A DNA stretch of 64,000 nt from Candidatus Dependentiae bacterium (lineage in GTDB: Bacteria > Babelota > Babeliae > Babelales > RVW-14): assembly GCA_018266175.1 (NCBI GenBank), contig JAFEAY010000028.1, forward strand, positions 57,716-121,715, in the 5' to 3' direction. The position numbers were made by a program, and so were the translations under genes. The notes below the pieces were generated by a model. It was not told the DNA's origin, made no database searches, and saw nothing but the letters and a program-made list of their open reading frames with translations. Shown one piece after another: positions 45,212 through 53,762 of the stretch; position 1 is the first letter of the stretch, and every line of letters begins with the position of its first letter.

Positions 45212-45671
45212 AAGCATTCCTTCACTCAAAACCGGACATATACACTCTTGAGAAAGCATAGGAAGATGCTTGATTGTTTTACAAGAATTGAAAAAATTTT
45301 GATTAAAAAGGGGTCCGTATATCTTGTGGCCTGGTTTATTGACCTTGAAGGAAAGAAGCCGTACGTTAGAAAAAGTAATTTATTACAGTAAGTAATGAGA
45401 GGAGAGTCTTTTTGTTGAGGAATATTCTTGCTTAAAGTGAGTAATTGAGCATAAGCGAGATGTTTGTGCGTTATGTTGTACTTACGTGTAACGCCTCCGT
45501 TCATATTTTTTTGCAACACTTGATTCTTCAAGATGTTTTTGCAACGATTGTTACCATAGGTTTGGAGAAGAAGGAAGAGAGAGCCGACAGAGTTTACAAA
45601 AAATCCAAACTTAAAAAAGAAGTTGATGAGTTAAGGTTTTGGTGTAAAACAACGGCCAGAAAGAGGGTATA
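45212..45671. other. Divergent leader region
   Basis: 460 bases between the phospholipase cluster and the surface-protein genes. It should hold both promoters, but no convincing -35/-10 pair stands out. The right half contains a small open frame listed separately. No RNA gene was recognised. Confidence 0.4.
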
Positions 45672-45672
45672 A
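45460..45672 (+). CDS. Possible small upstream protein
   Basis: 70 residues, ending in TAATG that overlaps the start of the surface-protein gene, which suggests translational coupling. The C-terminal half is charged (EKKEERADRVYKKSKLKKEVDELRFW) and coding-like; the N-terminal half is hydrophobic. There is no clear ribosome site at the ATG, and a TTG lies 15 bases upstream. It may equally be a non-coding leader. Confidence 0.3.
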   Translation: MFVRYVVLTCNASVHIFLQHLILQDVFATIVTIGLEKKEERADRVYKKSKLKKEVDELRFWCKTTARKRV

Positions 45673-47381
45673 TGAAGAGACTAAGATCGCTGGGCAATTC
45701 TGTATTGCTGATAGCTTCGGTTATGTTTTTGAGTGTTGTTCCGGATGCTTCTGGAACAATTAATTTTCATAATCGTAGTTCAATGATTGCAATGAAGGCA
45801 TCGAATTCAGTGCTTAAAGTGAGGACTGCATCTCAGGTAACCGGATGGAACCTCGAGTCAATTGTCAGGGACTTTGGCAATAATGCTTCTACGAGTTGGG
45901 TTGAAACCTATACCAATAACGTTGTGGTGAGTACAGCTGGCGGCGCAGCTCGAACCAATCTTTTGTACGCAACCAGTAATGCTGTCAATGCAGGCACGGG
46001 CGGAAGCAGCGCGCTTGCCATCGCAACCAGTAACGCGTTGCTTTATTTGATCAAGAATGAAAGTAATGCAAACTTAAGGATGTTTAAAAATAACAGTAGT
46101 GCGCTTTTGTATTGTTGTAAGAACAACAGTAATGCGCTTTTGAGATTATTTGCAAATAACAGTAATGCAATTGTTGGTGGTGGAGCAACAAGCACGCTTG
46201 CAAGAACAACCAGTAACGCGCTACTTTTCTTAGTTAAGAATGAAAGTAATTCGAACTTGAGAATGTTTGCAAGCAATAGTAATGCATTACTCTATTGCTG
46301 TAAAAATAATAGTAATGCGATTTTAAGATTATTTGCGAATAATAGTAACGCACTGCTTTCCTGTTGCAAAAATAGTAGCAACAGCACCTTGCGCTTCTTT
46401 ACCAATAATAGTAATGCGATTACGTTAGTTAATAATATTGTTCAAACTGGTGGTGGAAACCTTGTCATTCCTGGTCCAACATATACCATGACTCGACAAG
46501 TTGTTGCTTCTGTTGATAGCACTGTTTCTGTAACAGGAAATACAACGCTTGATGGTAATGGTCATGTGTTTGACTTTACAAAACAGGCTGGAAATTTCTC
46601 AGTTGCTGCAGGTAAGCATCTTGTGTTTACCGATGTGGTTTTGAGAAATTATTCTGAAGGAGCAATATCTCTTGGAGCTGGCGCTACAGTTACCTTTGGC
46701 CAAGGAACGTGCATTGAGCTTGAGGATATGCAAAGTCTTGCATCGAATATGACATTCTCTGGTAATGCAGTTGTTCAGGGCTTTGGTAATAAAATAATGA
46801 TGAATAACTCGGTGATTTCAGTAAACCCTGGTGGTCGCTTGACACTTCAAGACATTTTTATCGAAGGCTTAAAGCAATTTAATATTAGAGCTCAAGGTAA
46901 CACAGCTTCGGTTAAATTCAAGAACGCAATACTCTGCCTTTCTCATGATTACTCATTTACATCAGGACGTATCCTTTTTGAAATGGATGTTCATATGGTT
47001 GGAACCAATACATTTGGTTATCGCCCAACCAACGTGAATTCTAAGATTTTGCCTTGTTCCAAGCTTCTTCTTGATACCGGCTTAACAATCAGTTATGCAC
47101 CAGTTGCAGCAAATAGGGACTTGCTTGGTATGGCTGATCGTTCATCGGTTCTCTACTTAAATGGTTGTACGGTCAGATCAACGACTACGGGTATGCGTCT
47201 AACAAATGGAACATTGATTGTGGATCATAAAAACCAGTTCTTTAATACTGGAGCAACAAGTCCTTCACAAGCAATTGCATTTGGTAACGGAACAGCAGCT
47301 AATGACTTAGGTATAGAAATAATGCCTGGTGGTAGAATTCAGTTGCAATCGGGTCAGTTGGCGTATCAAAATACCAACTAA
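45672..47381 (+). CDS. Exported beta-helix protein with 11-residue Ser-Asn repeats
   Basis: 569 residues, ATG after AAGAGGGTATA. Signal peptide about 1-28. Residues about 95-253 are built from 11-residue units of the type SNALLRLFANN, SNALLYCCKNN and SNANLRMFKNN, in two super-blocks separated by IVGGGATSTLARTT. Residues about 255-565 form a right-handed beta-helix-like region (TTLDGNGHVFDFT, LVFTDVVLRNYSEG, GGRLTLQDIFIEGL), as in pectin-lyase-like surface proteins. The same 11-residue unit returns in the protein at the right window edge. The next gene, 21 bases on, has a related beta-helix, so they form an operon. A surface stalk-plus-fibre is inferred. Confidence 0.75.
   Translation: MKRLRSLGNSVLLIASVMFLSVVPDASGTINFHNRSSMIAMKASNSVLKVRTASQVTGWNLESIVRDFGNNASTSWVETYTNNVVVSTAGGAARTNLLYATSNAVNAGTGGSSALAIATSNALLYLIKNESNANLRMFKNNSSALLYCCKNNSNALLRLFANNSNAIVGGGATSTLARTTSNALLFLVKNESNSNLRMFASNSNALLYCCKNNSNAILRLFANNSNALLSCCKNSSNSTLRFFTNNSNAITLVNNIVQTGGGNLVIPGPTYTMTRQVVASVDSTVSVTGNTTLDGNGHVFDFTKQAGNFSVAAGKHLVFTDVVLRNYSEGAISLGAGATVTFGQGTCIELEDMQSLASNMTFSGNAVVQGFGNKIMMNNSVISVNPGGRLTLQDIFIEGLKQFNIRAQGNTASVKFKNAILCLSHDYSFTSGRILFEMDVHMVGTNTFGYRPTNVNSKILPCSKLLLDTGLTISYAPVAANRDLLGMADRSSVLYLNGCTVRSTTTGMRLTNGTLIVDHKNQFFNTGATSPSQAIAFGNGTAANDLGIEIMPGGRIQLQSGQLAYQNTN
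46026..46431 (+). repeat. 33-bp coding repeat (Ser-Asn hendecads)
   Basis: About ten imperfect 33-base units, each starting with AGTAATGC or AGTAACGC and coding SNA-type 11-residue repeats. The first four-unit block is repeated after a 51-base spacer with many synonymous changes, so the protein pattern is under selection. Confidence 0.75.
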
Positions 47382-47402
47382 TTAAAGAAGGACACAAATA
47401 CA

Positions 47403-49556
47403 ATGAATTTAAATATTATTCAAAGAGCTGGGGCGTTTGCCCTTGCTCTTTCCCTCTTGGGGCAAGCAGCTCAAGCTACAAGTCTTGATGGTACGTCATC
47501 AATTGCTTTTCAAAATAATCACTATGTTCTCCATAATGGAGATATTGTGAAGGGTTTTGCTCGATTGAATAAAGGATTTACTATTTTAGCTGGCGAAACA
47601 GCAACATTTGATACTTTAATATCTGTTTCGGGTGATATTGATTTGCGAACAACAGGTCAACTTCAATTAATTGGAGATCTTCAATTTGATGCAGCTGTTA
47701 CACTGACTCGAGTAGGGTATATCAAAGGCCGAGGTCATGTAATTAATCTGCAGGGAGATCTGTCGATTCCAGCTTCAGGTGTTTTGTGTATAACAGGTGA
47801 TACGATTATTGATGGTGGTGGCCATGTTCTCACACTTGCAGAACATGCGCAAATACTTGTTGATAATAATGTCACACTGACTTTGCGTAACATGACTGTT
47901 CAGAATACTCGTAATGATTCACTTTTTCCTTGGATTAAATTGCGTGCGACCACCAGCAAACTTGCATTTGATGATGTTAGGTTTGCTATGAATAACGATT
48001 TTGATTGGAAACAAGGTCAACTTTATATTCATAATGATGTTGTGGTAACCGGTTCTCATGCATTTATCTATCATGCAACACAGCCAAGTTTTATTGCTCC
48101 TGGAAGTACCTGGTTTTTTGATATGAATACTAATTTTTCATTCGCGCCAGTTGGAACTACAACAGAAAATTTAATTAAACTTCAATCATTAAGTTCTGCA
48201 TTTCAAATGTGCGGATGTTGTATGCGGATTCCTAATGGATCAATTGAATTTGAAACGGGTAAGCTCATCTTAGAAGATGAAGTTCGTGTGCACCGTTATG
48301 CAACGCAGGATCTTTCAGCGCTTTCAGCTTTGACGAGCGTTGATTATGGAAATACTTCCACCGTTAATGCAATTGCATGGCACCCAAATGCTAAAGTTGT
48401 AGCTCTTGGTGGAATAGCCGCGGTAAATGGAGCTGGTGGGTTTGCAAATACCGACGAAATTCGCCTTTATAGTTTTAATGGTTCAACATTAACAGCGCTT
48501 ACCAGCCAAGGATATGGAACACGAGCAATAGCGCTTGACTGGAGTTTTGATGGTAAGTTTTTGGCTGTAGGTGGAGCTGGTCCAACCAATGGAGCAGGTG
48601 GTTTTGCAAATACCGATGAGTTACGCATATACAGTTTTAATGGTTCAACGTTGACAGCTCTAACGAGTAAAGATTATGGCTCTGAAATACAGGTGCTGAG
48701 CTGGAGTCCTGATGGCAAATATCTTGCTGTTGGAGGAAGTGGACCAGTTAACGGAGCTGGTGGATTTTCGAATAATCATGAATTACGGATATACAGTTTC
48801 AATGGCTCTACACTAACAGCTTTAACAAGCAAGGATTATGGAATACAGGTTCGAGGCCTTGCTTGGCATCCAAGTGGACAGTTTATTGTCATAGGTGGAG
48901 CTGGTCCTGTGTATGAAGCTGGAGGATTTGAAAATAGCGATGAGATCCGTCTTTATAGCTTTAATGGTTCAACTCTTACTTCTTTAATAAGTAAAAATTA
49001 CGGAACAGATATTGCTTGTTTTGAATGGAGCCCTGATGGAACTGTTCTAGCCGTTGGGGGAAGTTCTCCTACTGATGATTCTACAGAGTGGATTGCAAGA
49101 AAGGCAAGAGGATTTGATGACACCAATGAATTGCGTTTATATTCATTTGATGGTTCGACACTTACATCTCTTGTAAGTAAAGATTACGGTAGCTGGGTAA
49201 ATGCTCTTGCCTGGAATCCTGCAGGGCGCTTGCTTGCAATTACCGGACACAAGGCTGTAATGGATGCTGGTGGATTTGATAATGAATATGAAACACGAAT
49301 TTATACATTTAATGGAACCGATCTAACAGCAACTACAAGCCATAAGTATGGTGTTGATGGATTTGCAATTAAATGGGATCCAACTGGAAAGACCCTTCTG
49401 GTTGCGGGTTCAACACCGTACGTTGGTGCTGGTGATTTCAATAATACTCATGAGGTTCGTTTGTATCAAGCTGAGCTTTATAACAGCCATTCACCTGCTC
49501 GCTATAGTAGCGGAACACGATATGGAAAGATCTGCTCTGGTGGTGGTACTATCTAA
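47403..49556 (+). CDS. Exported beta-helix protein with seven-bladed WD-type propeller
   Basis: 717 residues, ATG after GAAGGACACAAATACA. Signal peptide about 1-25. Residues about 60-300 are beta-helix-like (TIIDGGGHVLTL, VTLTLRNMTVQNT). From about 310 follow seven WD-type repeats of about 55-60 residues, with the phrases VNAIAWHPNAK, VLSWSPDGKYLAVGG, LAWHPSGQFIVIGG, FEWSPDGTVLAVGG, LAWNPAGRLLAI and IKWDPTGKTLLVAG and the inter-blade ELRIYSFNGSTLTALTS. Seven blades close a propeller. Blades 2-4 are nearly identical in places, a sign of recent duplication. Propellers usually bind proteins. It follows the Ser-Asn repeat protein in one operon. Confidence 0.8.
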   Translation: MNLNIIQRAGAFALALSLLGQAAQATSLDGTSSIAFQNNHYVLHNGDIVKGFARLNKGFTILAGETATFDTLISVSGDIDLRTTGQLQLIGDLQFDAAVTLTRVGYIKGRGHVINLQGDLSIPASGVLCITGDTIIDGGGHVLTLAEHAQILVDNNVTLTLRNMTVQNTRNDSLFPWIKLRATTSKLAFDDVRFAMNNDFDWKQGQLYIHNDVVVTGSHAFIYHATQPSFIAPGSTWFFDMNTNFSFAPVGTTTENLIKLQSLSSAFQMCGCCMRIPNGSIEFETGKLILEDEVRVHRYATQDLSALSALTSVDYGNTSTVNAIAWHPNAKVVALGGIAAVNGAGGFANTDEIRLYSFNGSTLTALTSQGYGTRAIALDWSFDGKFLAVGGAGPTNGAGGFANTDELRIYSFNGSTLTALTSKDYGSEIQVLSWSPDGKYLAVGGSGPVNGAGGFSNNHELRIYSFNGSTLTALTSKDYGIQVRGLAWHPSGQFIVIGGAGPVYEAGGFENSDEIRLYSFNGSTLTSLISKNYGTDIACFEWSPDGTVLAVGGSSPTDDSTEWIARKARGFDDTNELRLYSFDGSTLTSLVSKDYGSWVNALAWNPAGRLLAITGHKAVMDAGGFDNEYETRIYTFNGTDLTATTSHKYGVDGFAIKWDPTGKTLLVAGSTPYVGAGDFNNTHEVRLYQAELYNSHSPARYSSGTRYGKICSGGGTI

Positions 49557-49579
49557 GAAATAATTTAGATTAAGTTATC

Positions 49580-49615
49580 AAAGGGCGTTTGTTGAGCAAT
49601 AAACAAACGCCCTTT
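49580..49615. terminator. Hairpin between convergent genes
   Basis: A 14-bp perfect stem AAAGGGCGTTTGTT and its complement with an 8-base loop sits between the surface-protein operon and the leftward GNAT gene. A/T runs flank it on both sides, so it may serve both directions. Confidence 0.75.
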
Positions 49616-49620
49616 ACTTA

Positions 49621-50097
49621 TTACACCGACGTAAGGTCTTTTTCAAGCATAATCAATAGGTCATTAAAATCGGCATGGTATTCAAAGCCAAGTTTAGTAT
49701 ATAACGCTCTGGCTTGGGTATTTGCATGGTCAACGAGTAGCGATATTTTCTTAACGTCAAATGAACGCATGAGCTTAAAGAGATATTCAAGCATGCGTGT
49801 TGCATGACCTTGACGCCGATAAGCTGGATAGGTTTCAAGCTCAATTACAAAGCAGGAGTTCTGCATTTTTTTGTTAAATCTAAATAAACAGAATCCAATT
49901 TGATTATCGGTTCGGTTCTTAAGAAGCGCATAAAAGTAGTGGTCTTTACCAAATTCAATTTTTGAAATCTCAAGCTTTGTGTCTGACTCTGAGAAGTAAG
50001 TTGTATGAGTTGGGCCTCCATTCAAATAGGACGGTAGCATACAAATAAGAAAAAATAGAGAAAAGAGTAATTTTTGAGCAAAATATTGTTTTATCAT
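49621..50097 (-). CDS. Exported GNAT acetyltransferase-like protein
   Basis: 158 residues from the ATG after GGTGGGGGTTATA. The signal peptide (about 1-27, FSLFFLICMLPSYLNGG) is clear. The mature part is a GNAT fold with motif A: ELETYPAYRRQGHATRMLEYLF (about 93-114), where RRQGHA is the acetyl-CoA pyrophosphate loop, and the late strand NTQARALYTKLGFEYH (about 132-147). GNAT enzymes need acetyl-CoA, which is absent in the periplasm, so an exported one probably acts in the host cytoplasm or has lost activity. The substrate is unknown. Confidence 0.8.
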   Translation of the reverse strand: MIKQYFAQKLLFSLFFLICMLPSYLNGGPTHTTYFSESDTKLEISKIEFGKDHYFYALLKNRTDNQIGFCLFRFNKKMQNSCFVIELETYPAYRRQGHATRMLEYLFKLMRSFDVKKISLLVDHANTQARALYTKLGFEYHADFNDLLIMLEKDLTSV

Positions 50098-50247
50098 TAT
50101 AACCCCCACCTTCTAAACGAATAAATAGCAATTATTTAACTGTAAATTATTTATCATACTAACTCATATATTCAATTTGTCAAATAATCCTGTTTTTTAT
50201 CTAAAAAATAAGGGCTTGTTCAATCCATTGATTGGACTACTCAGCGT

Positions 50248-50276
50248 TTGTTCTGCTCGCGTTAATATGATAAAAT
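50248..50276 (+). promoter_or_regulatory. Promoter TTGTTC-N17-TAAAAT
   Basis: TTGTTC (50248-50253) and TAAAAT (50271-50276, preceded by TGA) are separated by 17 bases and stand about 65 bases before the start of the next gene. Confidence 0.55.
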
Positions 50277-50340
50277 AGAAATAATTAATGAGAAATAGTG
50301 TTAATTTTCTCAATGAAAGCTTTTATGGGGGTTATAAATC

Positions 50341-51948
50341 ATGAAGCAATTTTATTCGCGCGGCTTTGCGTATTTTCGTGCTATTTCCTTAGTTTTATTG
50401 GCTTGCTTTTCGTTGCAGCTTTCGGGCCCAGTGGTCTATGCGGTGCAATCTGATGAACTTGATTATAGTTCTTCAGAAGATGATTTTTGCGTTATAGATA
50501 ACGATTCTGACTCAGATTCTAGGTCAGGCTCTGATTTAGATGATGACTCCAGCTATGACTCAGATTATGATTCTGATGATGACTTTGTTCCTCAGAATAG
50601 AAGACAGAGTTTTATGGGCTCAGAACGAACTTTCTTGTGGTGGGTTAAAGTTTCCCTTTTGCTTATGCTGTGCCTTTCAGGCATCTATCTCCCGGTTGCG
50701 CAAGCGGTAAGTGTTAGTGACGTTAACCAGGCGTCATACGATGTTTGTCATCCTCAAAAAAATGGTATGCAACTTTGTTTTAAGCTTCCACGTGAGTATC
50801 TTTCAGTAGACCCTATTGATCAGTGTTATCGACACATCAATACAACCGTTCCACATAGAGGAGCCCCGGTTGATGAAGGTTATTCGATAAGTGAGAAAGC
50901 TTTAACTGGAAACTCTATCCAGGCTTGTCTATTTAAAGAAAATAACCCTCATGGACCATTCATTTGTTTGACAGCGTCACTTGATGGTCGTACGAGTAAG
51001 AGTTACAACCAGCAAGATGATGGATCGTTTGTAGACCAAGCATCTTCATCGTTTAGGCTTCCAGGATGGAATAGTCTGTGTAAATTATCTTCAAGATACT
51101 GCGATTCAACAATAACAACTGAAATTGCACAAGAAATCCTTGCCCAAGGACCGCAAACGAGCTGTGCGCTGACGCTTGTGAATTTTGCAGATAGCTCAGC
51201 TTTGCGTAAAGAAGTTGGGAACCTTGCAATTATTCTTCAGCTATCGAATCCTCACTGTATTGATTTTTCACAACAATCGACGTTCTGTGAACTTATTAAA
51301 ACAGCAAGCCAAAATCTTTTAAAGCTCACTGATAGCCAGATGAGAGCGCTTATTGCTCAAACCCTGGCGTATGTGAAATTACAAAGAAATATTGTGATTC
51401 AAACAGATGATGTTCAAGAAGAATCATTGCCTGTAGCGAACATTATCAGAGCTGCTATTATATCAAATAACTTGCTGCCTGAGTATCAAGAAAAACCTAT
51501 CGAAGATAAAAAGTCTAATTGTTTGCTTTCATGGTGCTCATTTCCTCAAGAAATTCCGCCTTTTCGAAATTGTACCTTGCTTGCTGTTGATACGGTTAAT
51601 AGCAATGTAAAACTTACTATTTCATCAGATGCAGTTAAACAAATTGAACGCTTGAATTTTCATGTAATAGCAGACTTATTAGCTGGTTTGGCTACTCAGC
51701 AACCTGCAGAGCTTGCTCGAGCCTTTGCAACCCTTGCAGCACTTGAAGTGCAAGGGAGACGTATAAACATTTATCCTGGAATGAAGCCGATTGATTCTAC
51801 ATCTGTTATTAAAAATAATGGTAAAAAGAATCCACTTGAAATTCCTCTTCTGGATGACGAGCATAGGGTTGCTACATTACTTGAGCTTCAAGAAGAGCAC
51901 GATGCAGTTTCTCAAGCTCTTGAGAAGAGTTATGCAAGTATTCAATGA
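50341..51948 (+). CDS. Exported protein with acidic Ser/Asp tract
   Basis: 535 residues, ATG after GGGGGTTATAAATC. Signal peptide about 1-36 (LVLLACFSLQLSGPVVYA). Residues about 40-84 are an acidic Ser/Asp/Tyr run (DSDSDSRSGSDLDDDSSYDSD). A second hydrophobic helix (about 98-122, VSLLLMLCLSGIYLPVAQA) may be an anchor. The remainder (about 130-535) is Cys-containing and helical, with no recognised family; Cys residues are spaced as if for disulphides (CHPQKNGMQLC, ICLTAS, LCKLSSRYC). The layout resembles eukaryotic or staphylococcal SD-rich surface proteins only in composition. Function is unknown. Confidence 0.65.
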   Translation: MKQFYSRGFAYFRAISLVLLACFSLQLSGPVVYAVQSDELDYSSSEDDFCVIDNDSDSDSRSGSDLDDDSSYDSDYDSDDDFVPQNRRQSFMGSERTFLWWVKVSLLLMLCLSGIYLPVAQAVSVSDVNQASYDVCHPQKNGMQLCFKLPREYLSVDPIDQCYRHINTTVPHRGAPVDEGYSISEKALTGNSIQACLFKENNPHGPFICLTASLDGRTSKSYNQQDDGSFVDQASSSFRLPGWNSLCKLSSRYCDSTITTEIAQEILAQGPQTSCALTLVNFADSSALRKEVGNLAIILQLSNPHCIDFSQQSTFCELIKTASQNLLKLTDSQMRALIAQTLAYVKLQRNIVIQTDDVQEESLPVANIIRAAIISNNLLPEYQEKPIEDKKSNCLLSWCSFPQEIPPFRNCTLLAVDTVNSNVKLTISSDAVKQIERLNFHVIADLLAGLATQQPAELARAFATLAALEVQGRRINIYPGMKPIDSTSVIKNNGKKNPLEIPLLDDEHRVATLLELQEEHDAVSQALEKSYASIQ

Positions 51949-51977
51949 CACTCAAAAACAGTAAATAAGTAAGATAC

Positions 51978-52020
51978 AATGAGGGGGTGGTGCATGACGC
52001 ATCGCTCCCTCATTTCTTTT
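51978..52020 (+). terminator. Intrinsic terminator
   Basis: AATGAGGG/CCCTCATT with an inner hairpin-like loop, followed by TCTTTT, 30 bases after the stop codon. Confidence 0.7.
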
Positions 52021-52126
52021 GCAATAAACTGGTCGACAAATTGACGAGCTCCAGGTAGATTAGAAGCGGTGTTTTGCATTAAATCAATGAGCAAGACGTG
52101 CATATGATTTACCTGAGGAGCTCGAC

Positions 52127-52843
52127 ATGGCCGGACATTCTAAATGGAAAACGATAAAAAATAAAAAAGAGAAACAAGATTCCAAGCGTGGTAAAATCTT
52201 TACCAAGCTTGTTCGCGAAATTATGGTTGCTGCTAAAGAGGGCGGCGGAGACCCAGCTGGAAATGCCCGGCTTCGCATTGTTCTTGAAAATGCAAAAGCC
52301 ATGAATATGCCTCAAGACAATATTACCCGCGCTATAAAAAAAGGTTGCGGTGAGCTTGAAGGCGTTAACTACGAATCTTTTACCTACGAAGGCTATGGTC
52401 CTCATAGCACTGCTGTTATGATTGAAACACTCAGTGATAATAAAAATCGTACAGTTTCTGATCTGCGTCATCTTTTTTCAAAGTCCGGTGGTAACTTAGC
52501 TGAAAGTGGCACCGTTTCTTGGATGTTCGAGCACAAAGGTGTTATTCGTGCTGAAAGCAAGCTTTCTGAAGATGACCTTCTGGAAAAATTTCTTGATTAT
52601 AATGTTGATGATATATCACTGGATGATGGTACCGTTACCATTACGTGCCCTTCACAAGATTTTGATAAAATCAAAAAAGCCGCAGCAAGTATGGGCATAA
52701 AGCCCGAATCAGCAGGCATTGAATGGGTACCTAAAAATCCAATGGCACTTGAAGATAAAGATCAAGAAGAGAGTGTTATGAACTTTCTTGATAAGCTTGA
52801 AGATCTGGATGACGTTCAGAATGTTTACGCAAATATTGAGTAA
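52127..52843 (+). CDS. yebC: YebC/PmpR-family regulatory protein
   Basis: 238 residues, typical length. Members bind DNA or act on ribosomes and help translation of proline-rich stretches. The N-terminus MAGHSKWKTIKNKKEKQDSK, the GGGDPAGNARLRIVLENAK loop, the TYEGYGPHSTAVMIETLSDNKNRTVSDLRH block and the acidic end are all typical. Start after TGAGGAGCTCGAC. It heads a rightward unit with yicC and a GT9 gene. The Pro-rich linker and tail proteins in this window might profit from such a translation factor, which is speculation. Confidence 0.94.
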   Translation: MAGHSKWKTIKNKKEKQDSKRGKIFTKLVREIMVAAKEGGGDPAGNARLRIVLENAKAMNMPQDNITRAIKKGCGELEGVNYESFTYEGYGPHSTAVMIETLSDNKNRTVSDLRHLFSKSGGNLAESGTVSWMFEHKGVIRAESKLSEDDLLEKFLDYNVDDISLDDGTVTITCPSQDFDKIKKAAASMGIKPESAGIEWVPKNPMALEDKDQEESVMNFLDKLEDLDDVQNVYANIE

Positions 52844-52862
52844 ATAAAATCAAGGAGAGCTT

Positions 52863-53753
52863 GTGCTTTTAAGTATGACCGGTTTTAGTACGGTAACCAC
52901 CATGATCGATTTAAAGAGCGCAGGTCGCGTTTCTTTGGCCATAGAAGTCAAAGCGGTTAACTCTCGTTTTTTTGAATCAGTGTGCAAACTTCCAAGTCTG
53001 CTCAGCGCGCTTGAGGTGAGCATCAATAGCATCTTGCAGCGTTCATTACTGCGTGGTCGTGTTTATTTGACCATTCGCCTTGGGCGGGAAAATGAAGCTT
53101 TTGAGTCAATTGCTTTGAGTGAACGCGCGTTACAAGGTTATGTTGCTGCAGCACAGGCCATCAAGGAAAAATTTGGAGTTCAAGGTGAACTAACCCTTCA
53201 CGATTTGATGCAATTACCAAATGTTTTTGTTGCTGAACGGAGCGAACTGAGCTCAGAAGAAGAAACTGTAGTTCTTGACTTGATTAAGCAAGCAGCAGAA
53301 AAACTTAATGCAACTCGCCGCGAAGAGGGTAACACCTTGCAGCAAGATATTGATATGCGCTTGTTGCTTTGTTCAAAAAAAGTTGAAGAGATTAAGGCCG
53401 GCTTTGAACTGCTGATGGTTGAACAAAAAAAGCTTATTGTTCAGTACCTTGAGCCTGCACAAAATGGTGATGAGCAAGCAAAAGCGAATCTTGAAAGTGC
53501 TTACTCGGTTTTGAATAAAATTGATATTAATGAAGAAGTGACGCGATTTAAGAGCCACTTAAGCAGTGTTCAAGCATTTTTGAATTTACAGCAAACTGAA
53601 AAAGGTAAGCGCCTAGACTTTATCTTGCAAGAGCTCATGCGTGAAGTAAACACCATGATGGCTAAGTGCTCAAACTATCAGATTAGTTCTGCTGCAGTTG
53701 ACATTAAAGTTGAGCTTGAGAAAATTCGAGAACAAATTCAAAACATTGTGTAA
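52863..53753 (+). CDS. yicC: YicC-family endoribonuclease
   Basis: 296 residues, the family size. YicC proteins are RNases taking part in small-RNA turnover in E. coli. Start is a GTG after AAGGAGAGCTT; the common MTGFS motif follows at residue 5. Seen: EVKAVNSRFFES near the N-terminus, RGRVYLTIRL, the helical middle, and GKRLDFILQELMREVNTMMAKCSN at the C-terminus with the conserved Asp, Glu and Asn. It lies 19 bases after yebC and nine before the GT9 gene, so probably co-transcribed. Confidence 0.92.
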   Translation: MLLSMTGFSTVTTMIDLKSAGRVSLAIEVKAVNSRFFESVCKLPSLLSALEVSINSILQRSLLRGRVYLTIRLGRENEAFESIALSERALQGYVAAAQAIKEKFGVQGELTLHDLMQLPNVFVAERSELSSEEETVVLDLIKQAAEKLNATRREEGNTLQQDIDMRLLLCSKKVEEIKAGFELLMVEQKKLIVQYLEPAQNGDEQAKANLESAYSVLNKIDINEEVTRFKSHLSSVQAFLNLQQTEKGKRLDFILQELMREVNTMMAKCSNYQISSAAVDIKVELEKIREQIQNIV

Positions 53754-53762
53754 AGTTTTTTT

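Noticed and set aside
45445..45672. TTG-started version of the small upstream frame
   Set aside because: An ATG 15 bases downstream is equally open; neither has a convincing ribosome site, so only the shorter form is listed with low confidence.
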